59,246 nucleotides of DNA, from positions 1 through 59,246 of the forward strand of contig QZWS01000004.1 of the NCBI GenBank assembly GCA_004114245.1, in the 5' to 3' direction. Source of the DNA: Zoopage sp. CT-All (taxonomy: Eukaryota > Zoopagomycota > Zoopagomycetes > Zoopagales > Zoopagaceae). The notes under the pieces were generated by a model. That model did not search any database, was not told the origin of the DNA, and saw only the letters and a program-made list of their open reading frames with translations. The position numbers were made by a program, and so were the translations under genes. Shown piece by piece: positions 20,305 to 34,079 of this stretch. The first letter of the stretch is position 1, and each line of letters opens with the position of its first letter.

Positions 20305-23300
20305 ATGCCCCCGCGCTCGCGTATCTACGCATCCACCAAGCGCAAGTCCTCGGTCGACGACTTGCGTGTGGACCAGGACGATGACGAGGCCGTTGTGGCC
20401 TCGACGCCGACCGTCGCTGCCTCCAAACGATCCAAAACGGACATCAATCTTGCCGCTGCCACAAGCAATGTCGACGCCGCGGGTGCCGCCCGCGAGAAGA
20501 TCATGGCCATCCTTGAAAGCATCAAAGCGGTGAAGGATGATGCCGGAAAGTCCTACTTCAAAATCTTCAACAGTCTCCCCCCGAGGCATCTCTACGCCGA
20601 TTACTATGATGTCATTACTCGGCCCATTGCTCTGAACATCATCCGGGTAAGGCCCGGCCGTGTTTAAAGTACATTACACCTTGCTAGGGTAAAGCGGATG
20701 CCGGTGAATACACATCGTTGCAGGAGTTTCGGGAAGACGTCGAGCTGATGGTCGCAAACGCGCGGCACTACAACGAGAAAGGCTCGGTCGTTTACGAAGA
20801 CGCTGGGAAGCTAATGGTATGACACGGACTACTACAAGAATGCGCTCATCGGGGTGTAGAAATTGGTCCAGGCGGGCATTACCACGGCAAAGCGCGAGCT
20901 TGCAGCCATGTCTCCGGCGACTCCCGCTAAACCCGCTGCACCCTTGTCGAAGCGAGAGAAGGCGTCTGCTGCCACTCCAGTTCCAAAATCTGCCCATACA
21001 CCAACACACGATGTGGATGCTGCAAGCTTTACACCAGTAGCGCCTCGGACGCTATCGTTGGAGGAGAAGATCCTCTCCGTTCTGGAGCAGGTAGAGGCCA
21101 CACCTACTTCCCCCACCGACAATTCACCGCGATACGCCATGTTTCGTGCGCTCCCAACCAAAGAACAACACTCTGACTACCTTCGCGTTATAACCTCGCC
21201 CATGTCGCTCGAGATGATTCGTGATCGTGCCCTCAACGGTGCCTATTCCTCACTGGACGATTTCAAGTCGGATATTGATTTGATTGTGGCAAATGCCAGG
21301 AACTACCATCGACCTTCAAGCGACCAGCACCATCTTGCGGTGGAAATGGGTCGTGCGGCGGCGGCACTGATCGCCACAGCTTCGCGTCGTCCACGCTCAT
21401 CCAAGGCAGCCGCATCTGCTCAAATTAGCGCAACAACCGGCGCAAATGCATCAGTTTCGGCGAAAAACAAAGGCCTTGCGACTGATGCCCCCGGCTCACC
21501 ATCTACGGTCGAGACTCCATCCAAGCCGCCCTCGTCGAAAAAGAAGCGCCGTGACCCCGACGACTTTGCCCGTGCTCCTGCCGTTTCGGCCCGACCGACC
21601 GAGCCCGAAGATCCTGCGTTTGTTAGGGCCAGCATCAAGGCTGTCCTCTTGGCGATCGATGACGCCATGGATGATGGGTACCTTGAAGCTTGACAGTCGC
21701 TTGCTGATTGTGGATAAATAGGAGCCAGCCATTCTACCAAGTTTTCCAGGAGCTGCCGCCTCGCGAGGATTACCCCGATTACTACCAGCTTATCAAGCGG
21801 CCGATTGCTCTTGACATAATCAAGGTTAGCGCGTCTTGGCTAGCATTTTCAAGTCTGCAATTATTCAGAGAAAATTTGAGGCGACCGAGTATACGAGCAT
21901 ATCCGAGTTCAAGGACGATATGTACCTTCTTGCTTTTAACGCACGCCGTTACAATGCACCCGGATCGCGCATATACGATGATGCAGACGAACTCAAGGTA
22001 GTGATGTCGATTTTTGTTTTGATGCGCGCGATGCAACGCTTTTTAGAAACTCATGAATAGGATTCTTGCTACGGAGCAGCGCAAGGCAAAGACAAAGGGC
22101 AAAGATGAGCCCGAAGAGGTAATGCGCATTTAATCTCAGTTGCATATCCACGTTGATGGTAGGAGTCCGATGCCGAAGAGACTCCGGAGCAGGTGTATGA
22201 AAAGAGCATCAGAATTCTAGAAGAGATCAACGCAGTCACGGACGACAAGTATGACATTTATTTAATGACACCCTGTTGACCATGCCATAGCGGCGATGCC
22301 TATTACGAAGCATTCCACGAGCTTCCGCCAGTCGACGATTTCCCAGACTATTACCAATTCATCAAGCGTCCGATTGCCCTCGCCAACATTCGTGTATGTG
22401 CGCTGCTGTGCAGTCAGCACTAGGCTCACGCTGCTGTAGGATAAGGTGGAGAAGAAACAGTATTCAGCGCTAGCAGAGTTTGTCGCTGACATCGACCTCA
22501 TGGTGACCAATGCGAAGCGGTACAATGAGCTGGAATCGGCCATTGTTATAAGTGCTCTCGAGCTTCAGGTGCGACCTGGTCGACCTGTTTCAACTTTTTA
22601 ACTCGTATTTCAGAGAATGGTTCACAAGATAGCGGGCATCAAGAAGCTACGACGGCGCCCTCCAGTGGAGTCCACGCCAACGACTCGCCCCATGCTCAAG
22701 CTCAAGATGTCTGAGCCGGCACTCAAATTGAAGCTAACGATGGCAGGCGAAGAAATGGAGCCGCCAACGGATGAAGGTTCGTTCATTGCATCATAGATCG
22801 CTCCTTAGCCTTCTTGCAGACTACGACAAAGCCTTCAAGACAATTTCCAATGCCAACTACAAAATTCTCGAGCAGCTCATTGTGAATCCGCATTTTGATC
22901 CAAATAAATTGCGCCCGGCTGCTTACGAGGGTGACAGTTTTACGTGCGGCCTGATCCACGCAGCCGCTCGTCGTGGACGTCCGCGTGGCATTACACTGCT
23001 GATGAGTCGTGGCGCGGACGCTGACCTCCGTGACACCTGGCATGGTGGCACGGCTCTTGCCTATGCGGCGTTCTTTGGGCATATCAACGTCGCGAAGCTG
23101 CTGATTGAGCAGTATAAAGCGGATCGATTCGCCACAAATTTACACGGACAGATTCCATGGGAATTTGTTGCAAACCGACGCGACCGTGAATGGATCCGAC
23201 TTTTGAAAGTAGGCTGTCGTTGATCTTGCATGCTCTGCTAACTTTCCAGCCTCCAAATGAACCAACACCCGAGCCAGAATCCGATGTTGATATGGAAGAT

Positions 23301-25328
23301 TACGAGAGCCAAGGCGAGCTGTCGGATCGTGATACAAGAAAACGCAAATCGTCAGGCGGACGAATGCGCGGTGGTGACGCTGACGATCATCCGGGTCCAA
23401 AGTACACCAAACGACTGACTTGGGCCGAATCGTATCGCTTGCGTCAGTTGAACAAGGGCATAAACGATTGGCTGCAGATCTTGATAGAGCACCGCGAACC
23501 TGAGTAACCAATGCTGTGCGTGAGATGTTGGCCTAATCACCATCTAGTGGCCGCGCCCCTGCGGAAGAGTTCATGGACTTGCACTACGACGAGGATGTGG
23601 AAAAACCGCTTTCGCTCAACTATATGCTGGAACACGTTGCTTACTACCGGTCACTCAAGGAATTCGAAGACGACGTGGCTCTCATGTTTTCCAACGTCAA
23701 GGCAATCTATGGCGCGGATTCTCAGATGGCTCTAGATGCCAGTGCCCTTCATGTTTGCTCCCATTCAGCAACTGGCGACGCACTGACGGGGAGTAGAAAA
23801 TTTTCTTGGACAGTCGACAGGAAATATATTCCAAGGGACCAAAGCTGGAGAAGCGGGTGCTTATGGCCTCATTAGCTGGCTTGGAGGCTGAACTTGAACT
23901 GCTTACACCGACGGAAGGACTTGACCGGCATGAAATATTCATTTTCGAAGACCAAGAGTATGGCGTTGGCGATTTTGTCTACGTTACTGAGAAGAAGGAC
24001 ATTGTAATGGTCGATCGCATGTTCACAGATCCCGAGTAAGATCCAATGCCCTCGTAGCCGCTGCTGATGTTTGAAAGTGGAATGCGCGAGGCATACCTTG
24101 TTGCACGACCGTTCTACTACCCATCTCAGGTGACGCGTTGCAAGCATATCTAGAAAAGGCTCACGATTTTAAAGATCAAGGCCGTTCGCGAGTCCGATCG
24201 CAAGCTTAGCGAGCAGGAAGTTTTCCGAGGGACCATGCTCAAGGAGTATAAGTTTACAGACATTGTCGGCCGCTGCCACGTTATGTTTCACAAAGACTAC
24301 CTCGTCAGTATGTTGCATTCCCTCGCATTTGTATGCTGCCATGCTGTAAAGGCTTCCCACAAGGATTTAACTACGAGGATATCTATGTATGCATTTGTCG
24401 GTTTGCCGAGACGGCCAAGAATCAGTTTCCGTATATTAGTAATTGGCGACAGGCGATTGCGATTGAAAAGATTGCGCGACCAGTAACAATGATTCAACGA
24501 CCCTCTCAAATCAAGTTGACTCGATTGGATGCCAGCGGCTTGCCGATTGGCTCCGGCATTGGCGTCTCGGGCGCAGCGCACAGCGACAATGACGACGGCA
24601 GTGAGATAGCGGAGAGGATGTCAAAAACTCCTGCGAAAAAGTATCGGCCGGTGAAAACGCCCGGACAGTACCTTCAGTCGCCGGAGGGCAGCATGGTTTA
24701 CTATCAGCCGGTGGAGTATGATTTCGTTACGCCGAGCCTGGCGACCATCGATCCATCAGAGCTGACGAACGCGATGGATATAGGGATGTCATCGGCTACA
24801 CCCGCGACCGAGATGGCAGCGGCGGCCACTGCAATGGCTCTCTCCGAGACCAAAATGGCTCCCTCGGTCCCGCGGCCTGCACACAAGCTGCCGCCACTGC
24901 TGCCCAAGGGCGCTAAAATCCTTCGCGCAATTATGATCGAAGACGTGGAGCGGACCAAGCTAAGCCTCACGCTGGCTGCTGAGCCTTCCAATTACAGTAT
25001 GGACGTGGACGCCAGAATATCTGCGCTGCGCATCCGGCCGGTAATAGACGACCTCCAGTATCGCTACGGCAGCCAACACCAGCCCTCGGATGCCAAGATA
25101 TATGTGTACCAGAACGCAGCTATCGTTCCAGCGGAAGCTGAAAACTCCGGAGTCTTCACCGCGCGACTTGCGCCGGGACTGAACCCTGTCGAGATATGGG
25201 TAACGTACAACACGCAGTCGGCACCGCCGGTTCCAGCAAGTACAGGCGAGAGATATACGCTGCGCGCGCAAGTGCCATCAGTGACGCAGGAGACTCAGCA
25301 GTATTCCTTGTTCATCGTGAGGCATTGA
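20305..25328 (+). CDS. Polybromo-type RSC/SWI-SNF subunit with ankyrin and BAH domains
   Basis: Seventeen exons, all phase-consistent, give 1440 residues: 20305-20646, 20688-20816, 20860-21677, 21722-21824, 21869-21997, 22047-22118, 22163-22248, 22291-22393, 22440-22568, 22614-22776, 22820-23208, 23250-23503, 23548-23752, 23797-24035, 24078-24129, 24175-24307 and 24352-25328. Bromodomains lie at about 60-165, 225-335, 410-515 and 540-655. Three have the acetyl-lysine NAxxYN-type motif (NARHYN, NARRYN, NAKRYN) and the second has NARNYH. An ankyrin block follows at about 690-820 (HAAARRGRPRGITLLMSRGA), then a degenerate bromodomain without the Asn motif (870-985) and a BAH domain (1010-1145). 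Yeast Rsc1/2 have two bromodomains plus BAH, and animal PB1 has six plus two BAH. The ankyrin insertion is unusual. Confidence 0.9.
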
Positions 25329-25409
25329 AGAGTGCGGCGACGGGATGCGAGATGGCTCTTGACGCGATAATATGTAGTAGCAAAGTCGCGAAGTACTCTG
25401 AATAATGCT

Positions 25410-25965
25410 TCATTCACCGCGGTATCGAAAACTATTCGAATTCGTCTCCTCAATCCACACCTCGTATAGCCTTGGACCATCGTCACCGAGGGGCACTTCA
25501 TCAGCTGTGAGTGTGGGTATTATTGGCTCCAGCAGATCCCACACATAGAGTGCAAGATTCTCCGTCGTACTAACAAGGGCGTGAATAAATCGCCACAACC
25601 TCGCCAAATGCCCACCTTGGCCGAGACTTGAAATACGCCACATCCATATCCAGATTCTTGTGATCCAGCACCGCAAGCACCCGCGCATGCACACACTGCT
25701 TCAAATCGGTGATGTTTACGACCATGCCGGACCCGACCTCGTCGACGGGTCCGCGAACAGTGACATGCAGGGTGTAGTTGTGGCCATGGAAGTGTGGGTG
25801 GTTGCACTTGCCGTACAGGGCGAGGTTCGCGGCGGAGGAGAGTGCGGGAGAGTGTAGGCGGTGCGCGGCGGAGAACGTTTCAGTGCGCGTGACATGGACG
25901 TATCTGCGGCGGGGGCGGGGGCACGATGCTGTGGGGGTCAGGGATTGCTGGTCAAAAGTCTCCAT
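25410..25965 (-). CDS. 6-pyruvoyl-tetrahydropterin synthase
   Basis: Second enzyme of tetrahydrobiopterin synthesis, converting dihydroneopterin triphosphate to 6-pyruvoyl-tetrahydropterin. Exons 25616-25965 and 25410-25569 give 169 residues. Zinc-binding His residues are seen in FSAAHRLH and HFHGHNY. The catalytic Cys is in YGKCNHPHFHGH, and the C-terminal YEVWIEET holds the substrate-anchoring Glu. The ENLALYVWDLL segment after the intron is family-typical. The pathway is missing from most yeasts and moulds but known from Mortierella and other basal fungi. The gene is convergent with the polybromo gene (81 bp between stops). Confidence 0.94.
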
Positions 25966-26229
25966 GATGCGATGTTGACGCGTGTCTGAGAAGTGACCCA
26001 CGTGGTCTGGATAAGTATTGGCCCTGATATGGATATAATCGACTTGAAGGGCGCGTTCAGTCCCAACAGATTGAAATGTTGTCAGTGGGGGCAGCAGAGC
26101 AGTGGAGCAGAAGGAAGTTTACTGGAAGGAGGTATTAAAATGGTGTGCATTAGGGTGCAAAGGTTGGAAATAGAAGAGATGTCAATTGGCTATTTACTTT
26201 TAATGCTATAATTATTATTCTGAAATATT

Positions 26230-26263
26230 ATATATTTCTATATATGAGTCTAAAGAGGAATAT
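26230..26263 (+). repeat. Dispersed short repeat, copy A
   Basis: TATATTTCTATATATGAGTC followed by TAAAGAGGAATATA matches 45379-45412 with few differences. It is probably a remnant of the same decayed mobile element. Confidence 0.5.
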
Positions 26264-26632
26264 AAACTGCTTGTGCTTTGCAATGGGGGAGATAGAAGTC
26301 TGCACCAAGTCCAATAGTGATGACAGAATACAGTTGGACTTGATAGCATCAGGATTGTGTCCAGTGACTAAAGCTAGGAGAGCAGAGTAAACTTTAGGTT
26401 GGTTAGAGGTAATCTTAGAATAGGGCAGTAAATGTGATAGCTAACTCAAAGGGAGAGTAAACCCAATAGGAGGAGGTAGTATAGAGAAAGGAAAGGAGAT
26501 AAGAGGGTTTATTATGGTCAATACTGGTGTTGACAAGATAAGGAGAAAAGAGACTATGACAGTAAATGGTGTTGAGATATGGCAATACTGTTGTAGTCAT
26601 ATGGTCTTGTATAAGAAAACTTTCCTCTGCTA

Positions 26633-26686
26633 CATCTTCCTAACCTACATCCTAATGATCTTGCCCAATTACCCTATATTCCAACA
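26633..26686 (+). repeat. Dispersed repeat, copy B
   Basis: Partner of 14238-14289. Both contain CATCCTAATNATCTTGCCCA and end TTCCAACA. Confidence 0.55.
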
Positions 26687-26945
26687 ACCAGGCCAATGCT
26701 TCAGCTGTTAGCAGGATCATAGGAAAGTAAACAATCCTAGTCTGTAATATCCTGCTGAGCCCACTTATACCTATCGCCCTAACTACCAACACCGACTTCC
26801 AACAGTCCGGGCATTACTATAAGCAGCACACCGTGGGATGTCGTCGGATTGACCAGGGACATATGTCTCCCTCGGCTGTGGCATGCAAAACGGCCAGGAC
26901 GGCCATTTTTCCTTCTTCGCCTCGATCAGCGTCCACGTCCTCACG

Positions 26946-28032
26946 ATGTCGCCCTCCACGTACCCTGATGTCGAGTCTCTGCGCAAGGTCATGCCGACCG
27001 TCATTCCTTCGGCGAATGAGTTCAAGTCGGTGGTGGTGTCGTCGGCGCTTGAGGCGAAATCCGCCATTGTGCCCTTCTCGACCCAGTACTTCCTGTCCTG
27101 TGCTGTTGGAGGAGGTGCGTGCCCCATGCCCCCCGTCTGCAATCTAATCCACGCGATTAGCCCTCTGCTGCGGCGTGACCCACTTTGGCGTAACGCCCCT
27201 GGATCTCGTCAAATGCCGTCGCCAGGTGAACCCGAGTATTTACTCTGGCGTCTTTGACGGCTGGCGCACCATCGTTCGCTCCGAGGGCTTCCGCGGCCTC
27301 TATGTTGGCGGCATCCCCACCGCCATCGGCTACCATCTCCAGGGCGCGTGCAAGTACGGCTTCTATGAGCTTTTCAAGAAGAAGTTCTCCGACATGGTTG
27401 GCGAGGACGCTGCGTACCGCAACCGCACCCTTCTCTACCTCTCGGCCTCTGCCTCCGCCGAGGTCATTGCCGACGTTGCGCTCTGCCCCATGGAGGCGCT
27501 CAAGGTTCGCATGCAAACATCCGTCACCCCCTTCGCCGGCGGATCGCCCCTTGCCGGATTCAACCATATCCTTAAGAACGAGGGCGTCGGCGGATTCTAC
27601 AAGGGCCTTGCGCCGCTGTGGCTGCGCCAGGTGCCCTACACCATGATGAAGTTCGCATCATTCGAGCGCACCGTCGAGACCATCTACAAGACCTTCCTTA
27701 CTCGCCCCCGCGCCGAGTACAACAAGGCCCAGCAGCTCGGTGTGTCGTTCGTCGGCGGCTACATCGCCGGTGTATTCTGCGCCGTCGTTTCGCACCCGGC
27801 CGATACCCTCGTGTCCAAGCTGAACAACGTCAAGGCCGCAGAGGGCGAGTCGACCGCGGCCCTCTCCGCGCGTCTGCTCAAGGAGCTCGGTCTCCGCGGT
27901 GTCTGGCGCGGCCTGAGCACCCGTATCGTCATGATCGGTACTCTGACCGCCCTGCAGTGGCTCATCTACGACTCGTACAAGGTCTACGTTGGTCTGCCGA
28001 CCACTGGTTCCGCCGAGCCGAAGAAGAACTAG
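26946..28032 (+). CDS. Mitochondrial phosphate carrier (SLC25A3; Mir1/Pic2 type)
   Basis: Inner-membrane carrier importing phosphate (Pic2 also imports copper). Exons 26946-27114 and 27161-28032 give 346 residues with three mitochondrial-carrier repeats. The first signature is PLDLVKCRRQ after CGVTHFGVT, the second is PMEALKVRMQ and the third is HPADTLVSKLN. The segment GWRTIVRSEGFRGLYVGGIP and the QWLIYDSYKV end are typical of phosphate carriers. The N-terminus carries a short extension as in Pic2. Codon use is strongly biased to C-ending codons, which suggests high expression. A frame opening upstream at 26883 lacks similarity. The ATG at 26946 sits in a good context. Confidence 0.93.
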
Positions 28033-28159
28033 ACTGTTGTCGGTGTGTGGTGCGACGTGGTGCGACGTGCTGCGGGTTTCAAAGTCTAGTATGTCTATTG
28101 ACACCCTATCGGATTATAAAAACATCCATCTGGATGCACTTATGCGTATACACACACGC

Positions 28160-30746
<2,587 letters not shown>

Positions 30747-30909
30747 CGGAGAAAGTGATGGCGAGGATCCGTTGACGGCAGGCGGCGGGTACTGCGGCGC
30801 AAGCAGGGGTTCGCGATGGTCCATCAATCTGGGACCGTTGCGTGTGCAGATGTGCAGTTGCAACTGCCACGTCAGCACTGGCCCTGTCAACATCGCGTGA
30901 AGGGTCGCC
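30747..30909. promoter_or_regulatory. Divergent promoter of SEC18 and the GART gene
   Basis: 163 bp separate the two start codons, which point away from each other, so both promoters must fit here. No TATA-like box is visible. Confidence 0.55.
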
Positions 30910-31542
30910 ATGTCCATGACGCAGACCGCGCTACCCGCCGCACCTGCATCGCTCTGTGTCCTCGTCTCGGGAAACGGCAGCAATCTTCAGGCGATCCTCG
31001 ATGCATGTGCCTCGGGCCAGCTCAATGCGCGCGTCAGCCTGGTCATCTCCAATCGGTCCTCCGCCTTTGCGCTCCAGCGCGCCGCCACCGCTGGCGTTCC
31101 CACCACCATCCTTACCCTCAAATCATACAGGGATAAGGGAAGAACGCGCGCTCAATATGACGAGGATCTCGCAACAACGGTGTTGAACACCGGCGCGCAG
31201 CTGATCGTGCTCGCCGGATTCATGCACGTTCTCTCGGCCGATTTTCTGCGTGCATGCCCCCGGGTCATCAACCTGCATCCTGCGCTTCCCGGAGCTTTTC
31301 CCGGCACCCATGCGATTCAGCGCGCGCATGATGCATTCCATAAGGGTGAAATTGCAGAAACGGGGATTATGGTGCATTGGGTGGTCCCCGAAGTGGATGC
31401 TGGACGCGTGATTGCACAGGAGGCGGTATCGATGTATAAGGATGAATCGCTGGAAGAGTTGGAGATGCGAATACACGGAGTGGAGCATCGGCTGATAGTG
31501 GAAGGCATAGCCAAGGCGCTGGCTGAACTTGATTCTGCGTAA
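30910..31542 (+). CDS. ADE8: Phosphoribosylglycinamide formyltransferase (monofunctional)
   Basis: Third step of purine synthesis, transferring a formyl group from 10-formyl-THF to GAR. Single exon, 210 residues (yeast Ade8: 214). The phosphate-binding VLVSGNGSNLQAI, the catalytic Asn/His region VINLHPALPGAFPGTHA and the Asp of VVPEVDAGRVI are all present, together with VLAGFMHVLS. A second ATG two codons downstream (30916) is equally possible. It is a stand-alone enzyme, as in fungi and bacteria, not the animal trifunctional fusion. Confidence 0.95.
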   Translation: MSMTQTALPAAPASLCVLVSGNGSNLQAILDACASGQLNARVSLVISNRSSAFALQRAATAGVPTTILTLKSYRDKGRTRAQYDEDLATTVLNTGAQLIVLAGFMHVLSADFLRACPRVINLHPALPGAFPGTHAIQRAHDAFHKGEIAETGIMVHWVVPEVDAGRVIAQEAVSMYKDESLEELEMRIHGVEHRLIVEGIAKALAELDSA

Positions 31543-31932
31543 TAGTGGAGAGGAGAGTGCTTTACAGCAAGCGGCTTGGATGCGTACAAATTGTGTTGCG
31601 AAAGACCGCACTTGCAGTGAACATGGGATGTGCCATACAGACTGTAAACTGATTCAGTCATTTATCCATGCTCAAGGCTGCATATGCTATTGATGATGTA
31701 GACATTACTGGCAATCTATTTACTGACTTCTTATCCTCTACAATATGACTAAATGGGCATATCACTGTAGCATTGACTCCTAATAGCCTTGCTTGATTGT
31801 CGTGCTTAAATATATGCTGCTCTCTTTTATAATCATATTCACTTTTACCCATCAACTATAGCATTATGCACTCCAGGACACTCATGGCATCTTTCAACAG
31901 ATATTGTACTAATCATGGAAAGTCTGGCAACA
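31543..31932. other. Convergent intergenic region, CpG-poor
   Basis: No gene seen. 31660-31900 is CpG-poor and AT-rich. Confidence 0.55.
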
Positions 31933-33037
31933 TCAACCATCGGATTCCTCATCGTCGTCCTCCATGAACGCACCCGCCGTTCCATCCTCGCCATAATCTC
32001 CAGGCAGGTTGCTATATCGCCCCGAGGATGCCGAATGCCCAACAAACCCACTCCACCCGTTCGAGCTGGCACGCGCCTTGCCCATCACCTTTTCTGCCAT
32101 GTCTCGCATCCGATACCCAATTTCGCGAAACACATTGGCATGGGGGATTTGGTCCCAGCCTTGGGTGTTGAGCATGAATCGCCGGAAGAGTATCGCAAGG
32201 GCAAAATACACCGCAAGGAGGATCAGCAGACTAGTTGGATATAAGCATACAGAGCGCTATAGGGACATGACGACAGACACTTTAAAAATCACTTCAAGGA
32301 CATAGAGCGTTCCAGAGCCGAGTCCAGCAGAACCGGTGCCAGATGTAGGGCACGCATATGGCGTGCGCCACTCAAACATGTAGAAACAGTTTGACTCCTC
32401 CGTAATAAACCGCGGGGGATTCTACAATACAATGAGATGATCTTGGTGTGGCAGTTCCAGTACGTCATTAGGCACAGTCTTGTCGCACGTGAAGGACACC
32501 ACTGTCGATCGCTTGTATGTGCCGCCACCGGGACAATCATCGCCATTGCTAAATCGGATCATGAGCTTATCGCCGCGGAAGAACGGCTTTCGATCCAACC
32601 GTCTACGCGCAACAGTAATGAGAATAAAAGCGCTTGGATGAGAGCGAACCCCACGATGCGCCCATTATTAACTCCCATCTCCTGGTACACCCCAATCCCG
32701 AACGGATCGCGTAGCCCGGTCTTGTCGTAGAGGATCTCGCGACACATGTTGAGGTAGAACGTAGCACTCGACTGCAGATCCTTCACCTTCCAGTCCTCAC
32801 TACTCACACCACACTCTGATCAGCAGTTTGCATAGATAGTCATCTCGAATACCCAGAGTTCTTGATCAGCGGTCGGAGATCATAGAGCAGCTTTGTGTTG
32901 GGCGAGGTGACGGTGCATGGCTCGTCCGTGGGAGGCTCGGGGGCGGGGGACGACGCGCGGACATGTCCTGGTCGGTGCGGCGACGCCAGCACTAGCACCG
33001 CCAAAGCAGCCTGAATCGTGAACCTCATCGTCAGCAT
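31933..33037 (-). CDS. Cation-dependent mannose-6-phosphate-receptor-like sorting receptor
   Basis: Type I membrane protein of about 309 residues. Exons on the minus strand: 32853-33037, 32650-32802, 32464-32602, 32293-32421 and 31933-32256. A signal peptide (RFTIQAALAVLVLA) is followed by an MRH-type lumenal domain. In it CTVTSPNTKLLYDLRPLI, NMCREIL, GVYQEMG, GRLDRKPF, VVSFTCD and NCFYMFEWRTPYAC follow the order of the M6P-receptor domain, with its Cys residues. Then come one membrane helix (LLILLAVYFALAILF), the family's GWDQIPHANVF and an acidic-cluster tail (FMEDDDEESDG). Likely role: cargo sorting between Golgi and endosome, like yeast Mrl1. The exon-2 acceptor and the intron before the membrane helix each have two workable positions. 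Confidence 0.85.
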
Positions 33038-33217
33038 CGGCCTGTTGTGTCCGTGGATGGCAACGGGGCTTGCTGGGTTGGCTTTTCTGTATTGCTCCAG
33101 CTCTGCTCAGCCCCAGTAGCCGACGAACCTGCGTCTTGCGCCGCCGCCTCCGCCGAATCGCCGCCATCTGCGTCCCTACCCTCCGTTCACAGCTCACCCT
33201 TAACCTCTTTGTATTCA

Positions 33218-33803
33218 ATGGTGCGTCGCGGGCTAGGGCGGGATGGCATCTTGCTGTGTTGACGTTTCCAACGCGCTCGACATCCGCTGGGATCTTCCCG
33301 CCCGCCCCCCTTCCTCCACATGCACCGTGCTTACACTGCATTCCTTACCACTGTAGGCCCGTGGAAAGCATGAACCTGGCACGACAGGGGCGAAATCTGG
33401 CACTTCGTCCACCGCAACTGGCATCCGCCGCGGCTCCTCCACGGCGGTCACCCGCGCAGCTCGCGCCGGCCTTCAATTCCCCGTCGGTCGTATCCACCGT
33501 TACATGAAGACGAAGCAGCAGTCGATGATGCGTGTGGGTGGCTCAGCCGCTGTCTACTGTGCTGCCATCCTCGAGTATCTATGCGCCGAGGTGCTTGAGC
33601 TAGCGGGAAATGCCTGCAAGGACCTCAAGATGAAGCGTATTACACCCCGGCATTTACAGCTTGCGATTCGCGGCGACGATGAGCTGGATTCGCTCGTGCG
33701 CGCGACGATTGCTGGTGGTGGTGTGATGCCGAACATTCACAAGAGCTTGTTAATGAAGCCCAAGCACGGCGACCGTAAGAAGGGCGCCGGAGAGGACGAC
33801 TGA
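33218..33803 (+). CDS. HTZ1: Histone variant H2A.Z
   Basis: Exons 33218-33220 and 33357-33803 give 149 residues. The histone fold starts [16 protein letters not shown] and includes [18 protein letters not shown]. The H2A.Z-specific [26 protein letters not shown] and [14 protein letters not shown] (with the extended acidic patch) separate it from canonical H2A. The tail ([15 protein letters not shown]...) is longer than usual. Exon 1 is the ATG alone, followed by a GTGCGT donor and a 136-nt intron, the longest in the window. The start is 180 bp from that of the divergent receptor gene. Confidence 0.92.
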
Positions 33804-34079
33804 TTGACGCATGGGTGTGGTTGTAACATTGCTTGCTTGAGTTGCAGAATTTGGTGTGTTCGTATTACCTTTGGCAGTCCCGGTCACATCTCCAGCGTAG
33901 GCTTCTCAAGCATGCTAGTCCATATATCTTGGTGTTCTTCATTTGCTAAAACACATTCAGTCAGTTAGCAATGGCATATTCTGCGGCGCATTGAAAACAG
34001 TGCTCCAGTGTAGCTTGTATAAATACAAAACTGCTCCCTGTTACTGACGCCTGGACTTGCAAGTATCTGCTGTGGTCGA

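Larger units (their letters stand above)
25966..26945. other. Long AT-rich, CpG-free intergenic block
   Basis: From 26130 to 26800 there is almost no CpG, many TA-rich tracts and no supported exon. It contains two dispersed repeat pieces (26230-26263 and 26633-26686). CpG returns abruptly at about 26800, just before the phosphate-carrier gene. Confidence 0.65.

Noticed and set aside
24036-24057. 22-nt intron in the polybromo gene using the TAG at 24055-24057
   Set aside because: It gives a stop in the needed phase. The acceptor at 24077 makes a normal 42-nt intron and keeps the BAH domain in frame.
30747-30983. Longer N-terminus for SEC18
   Set aside because: The frame is open upstream, but the family's N-domain begins exactly at the ATG at 30746, and the longer form would run over the start of the divergent GART gene.
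32413-32421. In-frame TAG in the M6P-receptor-like gene read as a disabling stop
   Set aside because: It is the end of a normal 42-nt intron (32422-32463) whose removal restores the conserved domain.
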